Positions 1 to 7,980 of a DNA stretch of 64,000 nucleotides are shown piece by piece. How positions within the stretch are numbered: position 1 is the stretch's first letter; every line of letters begins with the position of its first letter. The notes under the pieces were generated by a model, which did no database searches, was not told the origin of the DNA, and saw only the letters and a program-made list of their open reading frames with translations. The DNA comes from Schaalia cardiffensis (GTDB lineage: Bacteria > Actinomycetota > Actinomycetes > Actinomycetales > Actinomycetaceae). The stretch spans positions 1 through 64,000 of the forward strand of contig NZ_JAEKIA010000004.1 of NCBI RefSeq assembly GCF_016405145.1, read 5' to 3'. Both the position numbers and the translations under genes were made by a program.

Positions 1-2
1 TC

Positions 3-104
3 ATCGCCCTAGCCCACCGCCGCATCCTCACCCTACACGCCATGATCCGAAACGCCACCCTCTACAACCCCCAACCCACCCACCAACTACCAACCGTCGC
101 TTGA
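3..104 (+). CDS. IS110-family transposase, 3' end only
   Basis: An open frame runs in from the left edge and stops with TGA at 102-104, giving 33 C-terminal residues. They contain IALAHRRILTLHAMIRN, which matches the usual C-terminal end of IS110-family (Transposase_20) transposases, where an 'ALARRR....AMLRD' pattern precedes a short tail. IS110 enzymes are DEDD recombinases that in well-studied members are guided by an element-encoded bridge RNA. Only the last residues are visible, so integrity of the element cannot be judged. It ends about 50 bp before the first CRISPR repeat. Confidence 0.55.
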   Translation: MALAHRRILTLHAMIRNATLYNPQPTHQLPTVA

Positions 105-155
105 CACACCACATAGGGGCACCCCCCATCCGCCAGCGTTAGGGCTGTGTGAGGC
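105..155 (+). other. Gap between transposase end and CRISPR array (leader position)
   Basis: These 51 bp separate the transposase stop from the first repeat. For type I-E arrays in this repeat orientation the leader lies on this side. The stretch is short and not AT-rich, so either the leader is atypical or an IS110-like element has inserted into it. IS110 right ends are usually short, so the element end may lie in here. No clear promoter was seen. Confidence 0.4.
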
Positions 156-1281
156 GTGCTCCCCGCGTGAGCGGGGATGAGCCTTGGGACGATTGAGTTT
201 AAAGGGGGGTGTCCCAGTGCTCCCCGCGTGAGCGGGGATGAGCCGGTCATTTCGGACTGGCGTTTCTCCGTGTGGACGTGCTCCCCGCGTGAGCGGGGAT
301 GAGCCGGCCCCTCACAGCCCCTCACCCCTCCCCTGCTCGTGCTCCCCGCGTGAGCGGGGATGAGCCCTCGTGAACAACCTTGTCACCAACGGGCTTACCG
401 TGCTCCCCGCGTGGGCGGGGATGAGCCGCTCGTCCCGGTGCCGGTCGCTCCCAGCACTGCGTGCTCCCCGCGTGAGCGGGGATGAGCCTCGTAGACGCAA
501 CGACGTTTCCAATACCAGTAAGTGCTCCCCGCCTGAGCGGGGATGAGCCTCACATTGCTTTTAATCTGGCTGATCTTGGTAGGTGCTCCCCGCGTGAGCG
601 GGGATGAGCCGAGTATGAGGGCGACGAGGGTGACCATCGCGTCGTGCTCCCCGCCTGAGCGGGGATGAGCCCGAGGAGGCCGTACACGGTGAGACGACCC
701 CGTAGTGCTCCCCGCGTGAGCGGGGATGAGCCGATGCCTTGGATGACGGTGAAGATGCTTTGGATGTGCTCCTCGCGTGAGCGGGGATGAGCCCGCATAC
801 AGGGCTCGGCGCGCATCCTGATAGCCGTGCTCCCCGCGTGAGCGGGGATGAGCCCCACGGAGAACCGAACTCCCCGGAAACACGGGGGTGCTCCCCGCGT
901 GAGCGGGGATGAGCCCACCCGATGCGCGCGCGATCCCCGATACATGGAGTGCTCCCCGCGTGAGCGGGGATGAGCCGATGCCTTGGATGACGGTGAAGAT
1001 GCTTTGGATGTGCTCCTCGCGTGAGCGGGGATGAGCCCGCATACAGGGCTCGGCGCGCATCCTGATAGCCGTGCTCCCCGCGTGAGCGGGGATGAGCCCC
1101 ACGGAGAACCGAACTCCCCGGAAACACGGGGGTGCTCCCCGCGTGAGCGGGGATGAGCCGCGTTGTGTGGAGGTTCGGCATAGCGCTGGGTGGTGCTCCC
1201 CGCGTGAGCGGGGATGAATCGGCCTGCTGGGTGTCCGGGATGTTCAGGAACAGGTGCTTTCCGCGCGAGTAGGGATGACTC
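156..1281 (+). CRISPR. Type I-E style CRISPR array, 19 repeats / 18 spacers
   Basis: Repeats start at 156 and recur exactly every 61 bp up to 1254, i.e. a 28-29 bp repeat plus a 32-33 bp spacer. The repeat begins GTGCTCCCCGCGTGAGCGGG and continues GATGAGCC, with a CCCCGC/GCGGGG hairpin and the orientation of the E. coli I-E repeat. The last repeat (1254-1281) is heavily degenerate and the one before it (1193) ends in GAATC, as expected at the old, leader-distal end. Variant repeats occur at 400 (loop G), 522 and 644 (loop CTGA) and at 766 and 1010 (CTCCTCGC). Three spacers are present twice, so 15 are distinct. No cas gene lies in the window; cas genes would be expected to the left. Confidence 0.98.
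705..1131 (+). repeat. Duplicated three-spacer block inside the CRISPR array
   Basis: The repeat-spacer units starting at 705, 766 and 827 recur at 949, 1010 and 1071 with the same three spacers in the same order. The rare repeat variant CTCCTCGC sits in the middle unit of both copies. The unit at 888 lies between the copies, so the arrangement is A-B-C-D-A-B-C-E. This indicates recombination within the array and not independent re-acquisition. Confidence 0.95.
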
Positions 1282-1455
1282 CGTCTGCATTGCACCCTTG
1301 GTAGCGAAGGCCTTGGCGATCTGAGGGACCGGCTCGCCATTCGGGAAAACCTGTACAAGCCCTTCGCTCCGCCTTTTGAGATAAGCCTTGGGCACGAGCA
1401 AAATCGTCACAACTGCGCAAAGCGCGACCAGATCATGTGTCACCAGGACCTGCAC
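1282..1455 (-). pseudogene. Possible gene remnant next to the CRISPR array
   Basis: Read on the minus strand from a GTG at about 1455, about 58 codons before the array boundary look like real protein: a hydrophobic stretch (LVALCAVVTILLVPKAYL), then basic residues, then VFPNGEPVPQIAKAFATKGA. The frame then runs into the CRISPR repeats, where any translation is meaningless. It could be the truncated N-terminal end of a membrane protein. I do not recognise the family, and it may be chance. The rest of the gap up to 1583 holds nothing else obvious. Confidence 0.25.
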
Positions 1456-1583
1456 CAGACCCCATTGTTAACATCTGTATCACAGCTAACAACGCCGCAG
1501 CCTCTCACAGGCAGGTTTTGCAAAATCCCAACTTCTTCGGAACATGATGAAATAGGGGGGTGTCATCTGGGTTGAGGGCTTTC

Positions 1584-2267
1584 ATGTCATCGTTGTGGGC
1601 GAGGTTGAAAGGCACTTATGGGGTTGATCTGATCCCTGAGCAGCCGCCTGTGCAAGAGAATCGCAGAACCGAGGCGCGGACCCGTCCCTTCGCCGCCGCT
1701 CGGAGAGGGATCCGTAGCGCGGCGCGCGAGAGTGAGCCACATTCCTCTGTTTCTTCCTCTGCTTCGCGAGTGCGTGAATATGTGAATACTCTGGAGCGTT
1801 CCTTGAGTCCGAAAGAAGTTGATGAGGCGCGCGAGCTCGCAATTTCAGGGTGGCAGCGCCTCCAGGCCATGCCGGGCGGGGTACAGATTTCCGGTCAACT
1901 GGCCGTCGCGGTGAGAGCGGGAGATGTCGAAGGGGCTGTCGACGTCCTCGTGAAGAACGCGGGCTACCGGAGGATGGAGGCTGTTGCGTTCGTCGCCGCT
2001 TTCATGATGGTTCTCGCTTCTGGGCAACGCGTAGTCGACGAGGCCGAGGAGGCTGATCGTGAATACCGGCAGCTCATCAGCCGTGGCTTGCCTCCGATCA
2101 ATAGTGACGAGGTCGCAATGCTGTGGACTGGCGAAGCACATGTTGCCTGTGCGCGTTATCAGCGACGCAGCGGGGCGAGCGAAGAGGACGCGCGAACCAT
2201 GATTCGTTTGGCGGCGAAGATGGCCGCAGCGGAAGGCGACCTCCCCGCAAGCACTCTCCCTCATTAA
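1584..2267 (+). CDS. Hypothetical protein, actinobacterial
   Basis: A 227-residue protein of unknown family. I chose the ATG at 1584 because GAGGG lies at 1574-1578; a GTG at 1560 would add eight residues. The first ~65 residues are basic and serine-rich, probably disordered. From about residue 66 to the end the sequence is mostly helical, with acidic and alanine-rich stretches and one hydrophobic helix (MEAVAFVAAFMMVLASG) too short of flanking signals to be a confident membrane segment. There is no signal peptide and no known catalytic motif. The gene stands alone: the CRISPR array is upstream and a 448-bp gap follows. Confidence 0.7.
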   Translation: MSSLWARLKGTYGVDLIPEQPPVQENRRTEARTRPFAAARRGIRSAARESEPHSSVSSSASRVREYVNTLERSLSPKEVDEARELAISGWQRLQAMPGGVQISGQLAVAVRAGDVEGAVDVLVKNAGYRRMEAVAFVAAFMMVLASGQRVVDEAEEADREYRQLISRGLPPINSDEVAMLWTGEAHVACARYQRRSGASEEDARTMIRLAAKMAAAEGDLPASTLPH

Positions 2268-2715
2268 GGAGGGAAGCTCTTCTGTGGTTGCTGTGTCTCT
2301 CAACGCTTCATGCGCGCGGGAGAAAGGTCCCGGGAGTCAGAAGATGGCGAGGAACCAGTCTCAGCGCTTCATGAGCGCGGGAGAACGGGCTCCCGACCTC
2401 CAATGCGTGCTTGCCGGAAATGCGAGGCATCCGTAAGTGCGAGGCATCCGGAAGTTCGTGGTTGCCGGAAGTACGAACGTGCCGGGAAGAAGAGTTCCCC
2501 AAAACCAAGCGCCCCAACTCAGGACGCTGGTCGATGCAAGAAGCGCCAAGCCGCAGCGAGCCACGACAGGGCGACTCCTGGGGTAGCGGAGCTAGGGCTT
2601 GCGCGTCCCGAAAAAATAGATATCATTTTGATAAGCGGTTTGCTTGAAGTTGATAGCTGCCTTGCTTGAAGCTGTGCATCCGGCGCGGCCAGCGAGGCTC
2701 TTCGAGGAGGTCCCC
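2268..2715. other. Intergenic region with short imperfect repeats
   Basis: No convincing gene. It contains imperfect duplications: an ACGCTTCATG(A/C)GCGCGGGAG-type block near 2298 and again near 2363, and TGCGAGGCATCCG at 2421-2433 and 2438-2450, followed by GTTCGT...ACGAAC in inverted orientation near 2454-2478. The promoter of the SPFH gene probably lies at the right end. AGGAGG at about 2705 is that gene's ribosome-binding site. Confidence 0.5.
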
Positions 2716-3678
2716 ATGAACACCCAGGCCCCAATCGTCGATCCCGAGGTGGAAAACGACCCCACCAGTGTCACCGCCAGAATCGACATTGCCGAACGTC
2801 CCGCAGCGTCGATCAGCTCCGCAGCAGCCTTTCCCGCAGCCCTGCTTCTCCTCGCCGGATTCGCCTACTCCATCTACACCTTCATCATCGGTGCGGTCAT
2901 GAGCGACGCGGAAGAACCTGGCGGAATCGCCCGCATCATCGCAGGCATCCTCCTCTTCCTGCTCGTCCTCATCCTCATGACTTCCCTCGCTGTCATCTCG
3001 CCCGGACAGACCTCCGTGCGCCAATTCTTCGGGAAATACATCGGCACCGTCCGCCGCACCGGCCTCGTCCTCGTGCCCCCACTGACAAACGGCAAAAGGG
3101 TCTCCGTCAAGGTCCACAACTTCGAGACGAACGAGCTGAAAGTCAACGATTCAGACGGCAACCCCGTGAACATCGCGGCGATCGTCGTCTGGCAGGTCGC
3201 CGACACTGCGCGCGCCGTCTTCGCCGTCGAAGAGTACGAGGAGTTCATCAAGGCACAGGCCGAGTCGGCCCTCCGCCACGTCGCGACCACCCATCCCTAC
3301 GATGAGCCCGGCCCCGGTGAGACCTCGCTTCGTGGAGGCACCGACCTCGTGAGTGCAGAACTCGCCGAAGAGGTCGCCAACCGCGTCGCCCTCGCGGGCC
3401 TCGAAATCGTCGAGGTCCGCATCTCCTCCCTCGCCTATGCGCCCGAGATCGCCCAAGCCATGCTCCAACGCCAGCAGGCCGGAGCCGTCATCGCCGCCCG
3501 CGAGCAGATCGTCGAGGGCGCGGTCACGATGGTCGACCAGGCACTCAAACGTCTGGAGGATAACGACATCGTTGAGCTCGACGACGAGCGCAAAGCCCAG
3601 ATGGTCTCCAATCTCCTCGTGGTCCTCTGTTCCGATACGAGGACGCAACCCGTCGTCAATGCCGGTTCGCTGTACTGA
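2716..3678 (+). CDS. SPFH/Band 7 domain membrane protein
   Basis: A 320-residue member of the SPFH (stomatin/prohibitin/flotillin/HflK) superfamily. The ATG at 2716 has CGAGGAGG just upstream; earlier in-frame starts lack one. Two hydrophobic segments (about residues 32-58 and 72-95) anchor the protein. They are followed by the SPFH core, with [20 protein letters not shown] and the characteristic [19 protein letters not shown], then a C-terminal helical region rich in Ala, Gln and Glu. Family members assemble into ring or cage structures on membranes and often modulate proteases; the role here is unknown. A small ribbon-helix-helix protein gene follows 69 bp downstream, a pairing I recall from other actinobacteria. 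Confidence 0.9.
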   Translation: MNTQAPIVDPEVENDPTSVTARIDIAERPAASISSAAAFPAALLLLAGFAYSIYTFIIGAVMSDAEEPGGIARIIAGILLFLLVLILMTSLAVISPGQTSVRQFFGKYIGTVRRTGLVLVPPLTNGKRVSVKVHNFETNELKVNDSDGNPVNIAAIVVWQVADTARAVFAVEEYEEFIKAQAESALRHVATTHPYDEPGPGETSLRGGTDLVSAELAEEVANRVALAGLEIVEVRISSLAYAPEIAQAMLQRQQAGAVIAAREQIVEGAVTMVDQALKRLEDNDIVELDDERKAQMVSNLLVVLCSDTRTQPVVNAGSLY

Positions 3679-3747
3679 GGTGAGCACTCATCATGATGTC
3701 GCTGCCTTCGGAAGTTGAGGCTCTGGCGCAATTCTGGGGTGCGGGCC

Positions 3748-3972
3748 ATGGCTGAGAAGCGTGAGCGCAAGCAGGTCCTGCTCCGGCTCGATCCGGCCGT
3801 CCATGAGGCTCTTGCCAAGTGGGCGGCCGACGAGCTGCGTTCGGTGAACGCCCAGATCGAGGTCGTCTTGCGCAGGGCCTTGAAAGATGCCGGGAGGGAG
3901 GTCAAAGCCGCCCCCATGCGAGGGCGCGGCAGACCCCGCAAGGACAGGGGAGAGGCGGTTTCACAGGCCTGA
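3748..3972 (+). CDS. Small ribbon-helix-helix (Arc/HicB-like) protein
   Basis: A 74-residue protein. Residues 6-45 ([19 protein letters not shown] then [18 protein letters not shown]) show the ribbon-helix-helix pattern: one short beta strand, then two helices ending in the NAQIE..LRRAL segment typical of Arc/CopG-like antitoxins. The tail is basic with an AT-hook-like [10 protein letters not shown] motif. The start is ATG 3748; 11 extra in-frame codons upstream are unlikely. It probably binds DNA, but it has no visible toxin partner. Position suggests co-transcription with the SPFH gene. Confidence 0.8.
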   Translation: MAEKRERKQVLLRLDPAVHEALAKWAADELRSVNAQIEVVLRRALKDAGREVKAAPMRGRGRPRKDRGEAVSQA

Positions 3973-4031
3973 GGGTCGAGCAGGGCTCGCAAAGATAAGG
4001 GGCGGCCCGTCCTTGGAGTGGAAAGAGTCGA

Positions 4032-4093
4032 GCATTCCCCGCCGGGTGAGAGTGAAGGTGGGGCATTCCCCATCGGGTGAGAGTGCAGGCGGG
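4032..4093. repeat. Tandem 31-bp direct repeat
   Basis: Two adjacent 31-bp units (4032-4062 and 4063-4093) both begin GCATTCCCC and contain CGGGTGAGAGTG, differing at four positions. They lie between the ribbon-helix-helix gene and the DUF4143 ATPase gene. Function unknown; probably part of the minisatellite-like repeats common in this genome's gaps. Confidence 0.8.
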
Positions 4094-4178
4094 GTGTCCC
4101 TCGCAAGGATGAGGATGCGGAGGGGGCAACTCCAAGGTGAATCTCGCAAGCGGCAGGGAAAGATCCCGTGTCATATAT

Positions 4179-4211
4179 GGAAAATTCCTAATATGAGATA
4201 CGGAAAATTCC
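4179..4211. promoter_or_regulatory. Twin palindromes upstream of the DUF4143 ATPase
   Basis: Two copies of GGAAAATTCC (4179-4188 and 4202-4211) are spaced 23 bp start to start, about two helical turns, in an AT-rich patch ending about 24 bp before the start codon at 4236. Each is an interrupted palindrome (GGAA-AA-TTCC); the second extends to CGGAAAATTCCG. The spacing on one face of the helix and the position over the likely promoter suggest an operator pair. The regulator is unknown. Confidence 0.55.
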
Positions 4212-4235
4212 GCATATCTTGCTAGTCATGAGTTC

Positions 4236-5498
4236 ATGAAGTCGTACATTCCGCGCTTCGTTGATGCCGAGCTGGAGCGAGGACTGCGCGCATCGGGGGC
4301 TGTCGAGATCTGTGGACCTCGAGCCTGCGGGAAGACTGAGACGGCGCGTCATGCTGTGAACGCGGCTGGCGGCTCTCAGATCAGCTTGGACGTTGCGGGC
4401 ACCACGATGGATCTTCTGCGCTCTGCTCCTGGGCAGATTCTCCTTGGCGACACTCCCCGACTCATTGACGAATGGCAGTCGCTACCGCAGATCTGGAACC
4501 TCGTACGTCACGAGATCGACGATCGTAGACAGAAGGGGCAGTTCATCCTCACTGGTTCTTCAACTCCGGAAGAAGACTCCCTGCGCCATTCCGGGGCGGG
4601 GCGGATTCGTCGACTCACAATGAGAACGATGTCCCTCTATGAACGCGGACTCAATCAAGGGAATCTTTCTCTCGCATCACTGTTCGAGGGAACAGCTGAA
4701 GTGAGGGGCGAGGTCGATGCGAGCGTCACCGATTACATCTCTTGGATGGCATCCGGGGGATGGCCAGGATTCCTCGGCCTCGATACGCAAGACGCCGCAG
4801 ATAAAGTCGCCGCTTACATCGAGCAGATAGAAGAACACGATTATTCGATCGTCGCGGGAATGCGACGTGATCCCCGCAGATTCGGCGCTTTCCTCAGAGC
4901 TTACGCAGGGCTGATCGCCCAACCTGCGACCTTTGCGGCTGTCAGAAGAAGGATCGGAGAAATCTCCCAAGGAGAGCCCTCTGAGCAGTTTGTTCCTCTT
5001 CTCCATGATTTCGCCTGCCGACTCTTCCTCGTCGAAGATCAACCGGCGTGGTCTCCCCGTTTGCGTTCGAAGGCCGGCCTCGTGCAGACACCGAAGCGCC
5101 ACCTCGCCGATGTCTCATTGGCGATGAGCCTTCTCGGGGGTGCTCCCGAACGCTTCGAATCGGACCCGGAAACACTCGGCATCCTCTTCGAATCACTGGT
5201 GGTGCATGAACTGCGTGTTTACGCGCAATCGATCCGCGCTCGAGGAGTCTTCCACCTGCGAGATGGCAAGGGGCGCCTTGAGATCGACGCGATCATCGAG
5301 TCCCGCTCTGGAGACTGGATCGGTGTCGAGGCTAAGCTCTCGCACTTGTCAGTTGACGAGGCCGCAGCAAACCTTCTTCGAGTCGCTTCCCACGTCGAGC
5401 GAAGCCCGAGCGCCCTCGTCGTCGTCATTCCATCCGGGCCGGTCATCCGGCGCACAGATGGGGTCTGGGTGATTCCCCTGGCGGCGCTCCGCCCGTAG
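4236..5498 (+). CDS. AAA ATPase with DUF4143 domain
   Basis: A 420-residue single-gene ATPase of the widespread AAA_14/DUF4143 class. The N-terminal domain has Walker A GPRACGKT (residues 27-34), a Walker B-like LIDEWQ and sensor LTGSS. The C-terminal DUF4143 part ends with LEIDAII...GVEAKLS, whose D...ExK pattern resembles the PD-(D/E)xK nuclease fold; nuclease activity is not established. No clear Shine-Dalgarno precedes ATG 4236, so the message may be leaderless or start close upstream. The gene stands alone behind an AT-rich patch with twin palindromes, unlike its GC-rich neighbours, which hints at independent transfer. Function is unknown; such genes are often discussed with mobile or defence islands. 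Confidence 0.88.
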   Translation: MKSYIPRFVDAELERGLRASGAVEICGPRACGKTETARHAVNAAGGSQISLDVAGTTMDLLRSAPGQILLGDTPRLIDEWQSLPQIWNLVRHEIDDRRQKGQFILTGSSTPEEDSLRHSGAGRIRRLTMRTMSLYERGLNQGNLSLASLFEGTAEVRGEVDASVTDYISWMASGGWPGFLGLDTQDAADKVAAYIEQIEEHDYSIVAGMRRDPRRFGAFLRAYAGLIAQPATFAAVRRRIGEISQGEPSEQFVPLLHDFACRLFLVEDQPAWSPRLRSKAGLVQTPKRHLADVSLAMSLLGGAPERFESDPETLGILFESLVVHELRVYAQSIRARGVFHLRDGKGRLEIDAIIESRSGDWIGVEAKLSHLSVDEAAANLLRVASHVERSPSALVVVIPSGPVIRRTDGVWVIPLAALRP

Positions 5499-5660
5499 CG
5501 CCGCATCACGTCGGCGCTCCCTCGGGGTATTGACCCTTTGGTGGTGTGCCCGGGCAGTCATCTCCGGCACTATGCCTGGGTATTCATCGAAGACAGGTGG
5601 CCTGTTGTTCGGTTCTGAGTGACCGCGGCTTGACTGTAAGTGGAGGAGATCGCGGCAAGT

Positions 5661-5690
5661 GGAGGGGATATAGTCCCTCCTTTTGTTGTT
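5661..5690 (+). terminator. Probable Rho-independent terminator after the DUF4143 ATPase
   Basis: GGAGGG (5661-5666) pairs with CCCTCC (5675-5680) around an 8-base loop, followed directly by TTTTGTTGTT. The stem is short, but the U-rich tail is good for a GC-rich genome. It lies about 160 bp past the ATPase stop. Confidence 0.5.
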
Positions 5691-5917
5691 AAACCCTCCA
5701 CTTGGGGGCTCGTTCGCGACACAGCTTAGGGAAGTCGCCGCCGCCCACCGGGCCTATCAGCCGAGCCTTCGCCGGGCTGCACCTCGCAGTGCTCATACCC
5801 CGCTTCTGATCTTCGTGCCTCGCATGTCTATACCCCTGCTTTTTGCCGTCCCACAGTGCTTTCGACGGGCAACCAGGATGCCCTGCTCGTGCGGCGACGC
5901 TGAGGATTCGGGCCCGG

Positions 5918-5923
5918 TAGACT
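5918..5923 (+). promoter_or_regulatory. Possible -10 box of purA
   Basis: TAGACT at 5918-5923 is a good actinobacterial -10 hexamer about 50 bp before the purA start. No clear -35 match is seen 17 bp upstream. Confidence 0.3.
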
Positions 5924-5975
5924 TACCCGCGGTGCGGCCATCGTCGCATGCTCATCGAAATCGCGGGAGATTCCA

Positions 5976-7256
5976 ATGCCAGCCGTCATCGTGCTCGGCG
6001 CCCAGTGGGGCGACGAGGGTAAGGGCAAGGCGACCGATCAGCTCGGTCAGAACACCGACTATGTCGTGAAGTTCAACGGCGGCAACAACGCCGGACACAC
6101 CGTCGTCATTGATGGAGAGAAATACGCCCTTCACCTTCTGCCTGCGGGAATCCTCTCCGAGGGCGTGACCCCGATCATTGGTAACGGCGTTGTTGTCGAC
6201 ATTGAGGTCATGTTCCAGGAGATCGATGAGATGGCGTCCCGGGGCGTGGACTGCTCGCGTCTGAAGGTTTCCTCGAATGCGCACATCATCCCGAGCTACA
6301 ACCGCCTCATGGATCAGGCCAATGAGCGGGCCCGTGGGAAGAATCAGATCGGTACGACGGGCCGTGGGATCGGCCCGACCTACGCGGACAAGATGAACCG
6401 TATTGGCATTCGCATCCAGGATCTCTTTGATCCTGAGGGCCTTGCTGAGAAGGTTGAGGCGGCGCTCGCTCCGAAGAACGAGATTTTCGCCGCTGTCGGC
6501 ATGGAGACCCTCAACCCGGAGGTTGTGACCGAAGAGCTCCTCGCTTACGCGGATCGCATCCGCCCAATGATGTGTGATGTGTCCTTGGAGGTCAATGAGG
6601 CGCTCGATCGTGGAGATACGGTCCTCTTCGAGGGCGGCCAGGCGACAATGCTCGACATCGACCATGGCACCTACCCCTTCGTCACTTCCTCGAACCCGAC
6701 TGCGGGTGGTGCTTTGACTGGTGCCGGGGTTGGGCCGACCCGTATCGACCGGGTCATCGGTGTTGCGAAGGCCTACACGACTCGAGTGGGGGAGGGGCCT
6801 TTCCCGACTGAACTTGATGACAAGGTCGGGGAGGCCTTGCGCGTCAAGGGCGGAGAATTCGGTGTCACGACGGGGCGTGCGCGTCGAACGGGCTGGTTCG
6901 ATGCGGTTGTTGTCCGTTACGCGACTCGCATCAATGGGCTCACTGATATTTGTTTGACGAAGCTTGATGTGCTGTCTGGCTATCCGTCGATTCCCGTGTG
7001 TGTCGCTTATGAGATTGATGGTGTGCGCACTGAGGAGATGCCGCTCGATCAGGCTGGATTCGCGAAGGCTGTTCCGGTGTATGAGGAGTTGCCGGGCTGG
7101 GATGAGGACATTAGCGGCTGCCGCACTTTCGAGGAGTTGCCGGTAAATGCGCAGGCGTACATTGCCCGCCTTGAGGAGTTGTCGAAGTGCCGGATTCAGT
7201 CGATCGGCGTGGGCCCTGGCCGTGAGGCGACGATCGTCCGTTACCCGTTGATCTGA
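5976..7256 (+). CDS. purA: Adenylosuccinate synthase
   Basis: PurA converts IMP, aspartate and GTP to adenylosuccinate, the first committed step of AMP synthesis, in the cytoplasm. The 426-residue length is normal. The N terminus has the [14 protein letters not shown] nucleotide-binding signature, followed by NNAGHT, the second PurA signature [13 protein letters not shown] (residues about 128-140), and a C terminus [15 protein letters not shown] 5976 follows GGGAG. The gene appears monocistronic: a 400-bp gap of degenerate repeats follows. Confidence 0.98.
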   Translation: MPAVIVLGAQWGDEGKGKATDQLGQNTDYVVKFNGGNNAGHTVVIDGEKYALHLLPAGILSEGVTPIIGNGVVVDIEVMFQEIDEMASRGVDCSRLKVSSNAHIIPSYNRLMDQANERARGKNQIGTTGRGIGPTYADKMNRIGIRIQDLFDPEGLAEKVEAALAPKNEIFAAVGMETLNPEVVTEELLAYADRIRPMMCDVSLEVNEALDRGDTVLFEGGQATMLDIDHGTYPFVTSSNPTAGGALTGAGVGPTRIDRVIGVAKAYTTRVGEGPFPTELDDKVGEALRVKGGEFGVTTGRARRTGWFDAVVVRYATRINGLTDICLTKLDVLSGYPSIPVCVAYEIDGVRTEEMPLDQAGFAKAVPVYEELPGWDEDISGCRTFEELPVNAQAYIARLEELSKCRIQSIGVGPGREATIVRYPLI

Positions 7257-7656
7257 GAGCGAGTTGGCGTAGCAACGGCCTTCCGACGAAGTAGCTGTAG
7301 CGACGACGAAGTAACTGTAGCGACGATGAGGTACCCGGAGCGACAGGCCTTCTGAGGAAGTGACTGCGGCGAGAGCCCTTCTGACGAAGCGTGGCAACGG
7401 TCTTGATGGCGAAGCGTGGTGATGGTTCTGACCTTGGCGACGCCTCTGGCGGCGACTAGGGGCTTGGCCGTAGGCGAGTGGGTCCCAAGCGTCAGTGCAT
7501 CGACTGCCGTGACTTACCGTAAGCGCCGCGATTGTCGTGACCCGCTGTCAAGGCTTCGACCGTCGCCACCCACTGTCAGGGCCTCGACTGTCGACCCCCG
7601 TCAGTGCTTCGAGCGACGTGTCCCCTGGCCTGTCGTATTCATGGTGTGTCGCGTGT
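7257..7656. repeat. Gap filled with degenerate ~21-24 bp repeats
   Basis: No gene. From 7280 to about 7420 the sequence cycles through variants of GACGAAGTAACTGTAGC: GACGAAGTAGCTGTAGC, then GACGAAGTAACTGTAGC, then GATGAGGTACCCGGAGC, then GAGGAAGTGACTGCGGC, and later GACGAAGCGTGGCAACGG and GGCGAAGCGTGGTGATGG. Farther on, weaker repeats of GT(C/A)A(G/A)(G/T)GC(A/T)TCGAC(C/T)GTCG type occur. The decay gradient suggests an old minisatellite. No promoter or terminator is evident. Confidence 0.6.
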
Positions 7657-7980
7657 TTAGAGTGCTCGGACGAATTGGATGGCGATTTCGAGGGGGACGG
7701 GGTTCCATTTCATGACGTAGCGGACTGCGGCCATTTCTCCGGATTTTGAGGAATCTCGGAGCCGGAGGACTTCGTCGCGGTCAACGGGGCTTTCGGCGAG
7801 CACTCTCTCGAGGGAAAGGCCATAGACGCTGCGGTAATGGTCGTGCTGCGATGCCTTGCGGGGATTGTTGTGGTGCACCGCCCACGTTGCGATACCGAAT
7901 ATCGCTGCAAGGGGAACCCTGTAAACGAAGAGTGGAACGATGAAATCCACATCGGTCAATCCTTGGTGCCAGTCGGCCAT
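7657..7980 (-). CDS. Small hypothetical protein
   Basis: A 107-residue frame starting at ATG 7980 (GTG 8010 would add ten residues). It has one hydrophobic segment (about residues 13-30) and a charged C-terminal half with SLERVLAESPVDRDEVLRLRDSSKSGEMAAVRYV, which looks like genuine helical protein. No clear Shine-Dalgarno precedes either start, and I do not recognise the family. It lies between two repeat-rich gaps and points toward purA. It could be a lineage-specific gene or a remnant. Confidence 0.5.
   Translation of the reverse strand: MADWHQGLTDVDFIVPLFVYRVPLAAIFGIATWAVHHNNPRKASQHDHYRSVYGLSLERVLAESPVDRDEVLRLRDSSKSGEMAAVRYVMKWNPVPLEIAIQFVRAL

Larger units (their letters stand above)
5499..5975. 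other. Intergenic region upstream of purA
   Basis: No supported gene in 477 bp. It holds a probable terminator for the upstream ATPase (5661-5690), repeated GTGGAGG(A/G)G words flanking that hairpin, and the purA promoter region near 5918. The open frame across 5683-6069 has no database-like features and overlaps purA, so I regard it as chance. Confidence 0.6.

Noticed and set aside
62-1455. Long minus-strand ORFs over the CRISPR array (HPRSRGEH, SSPLTRGA, LIPAHAGST repeats)
   Set aside because: These are translations of the CRISPR repeat in different frames, a familiar annotation artefact; the 61-bp period shifts the frame from one repeat to the next, so the three peptides alternate.
5683-6069. 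128-codon plus-strand frame before purA
   Set aside because: It overlaps purA, crosses the terminator region and has no recognisable composition or ribosome-binding site.
5952-7397. 481-codon minus-strand ORF opposite purA
   Set aside because: It is the antisense shadow of a clearly identified gene in GC-rich DNA, with no protein features of its own.
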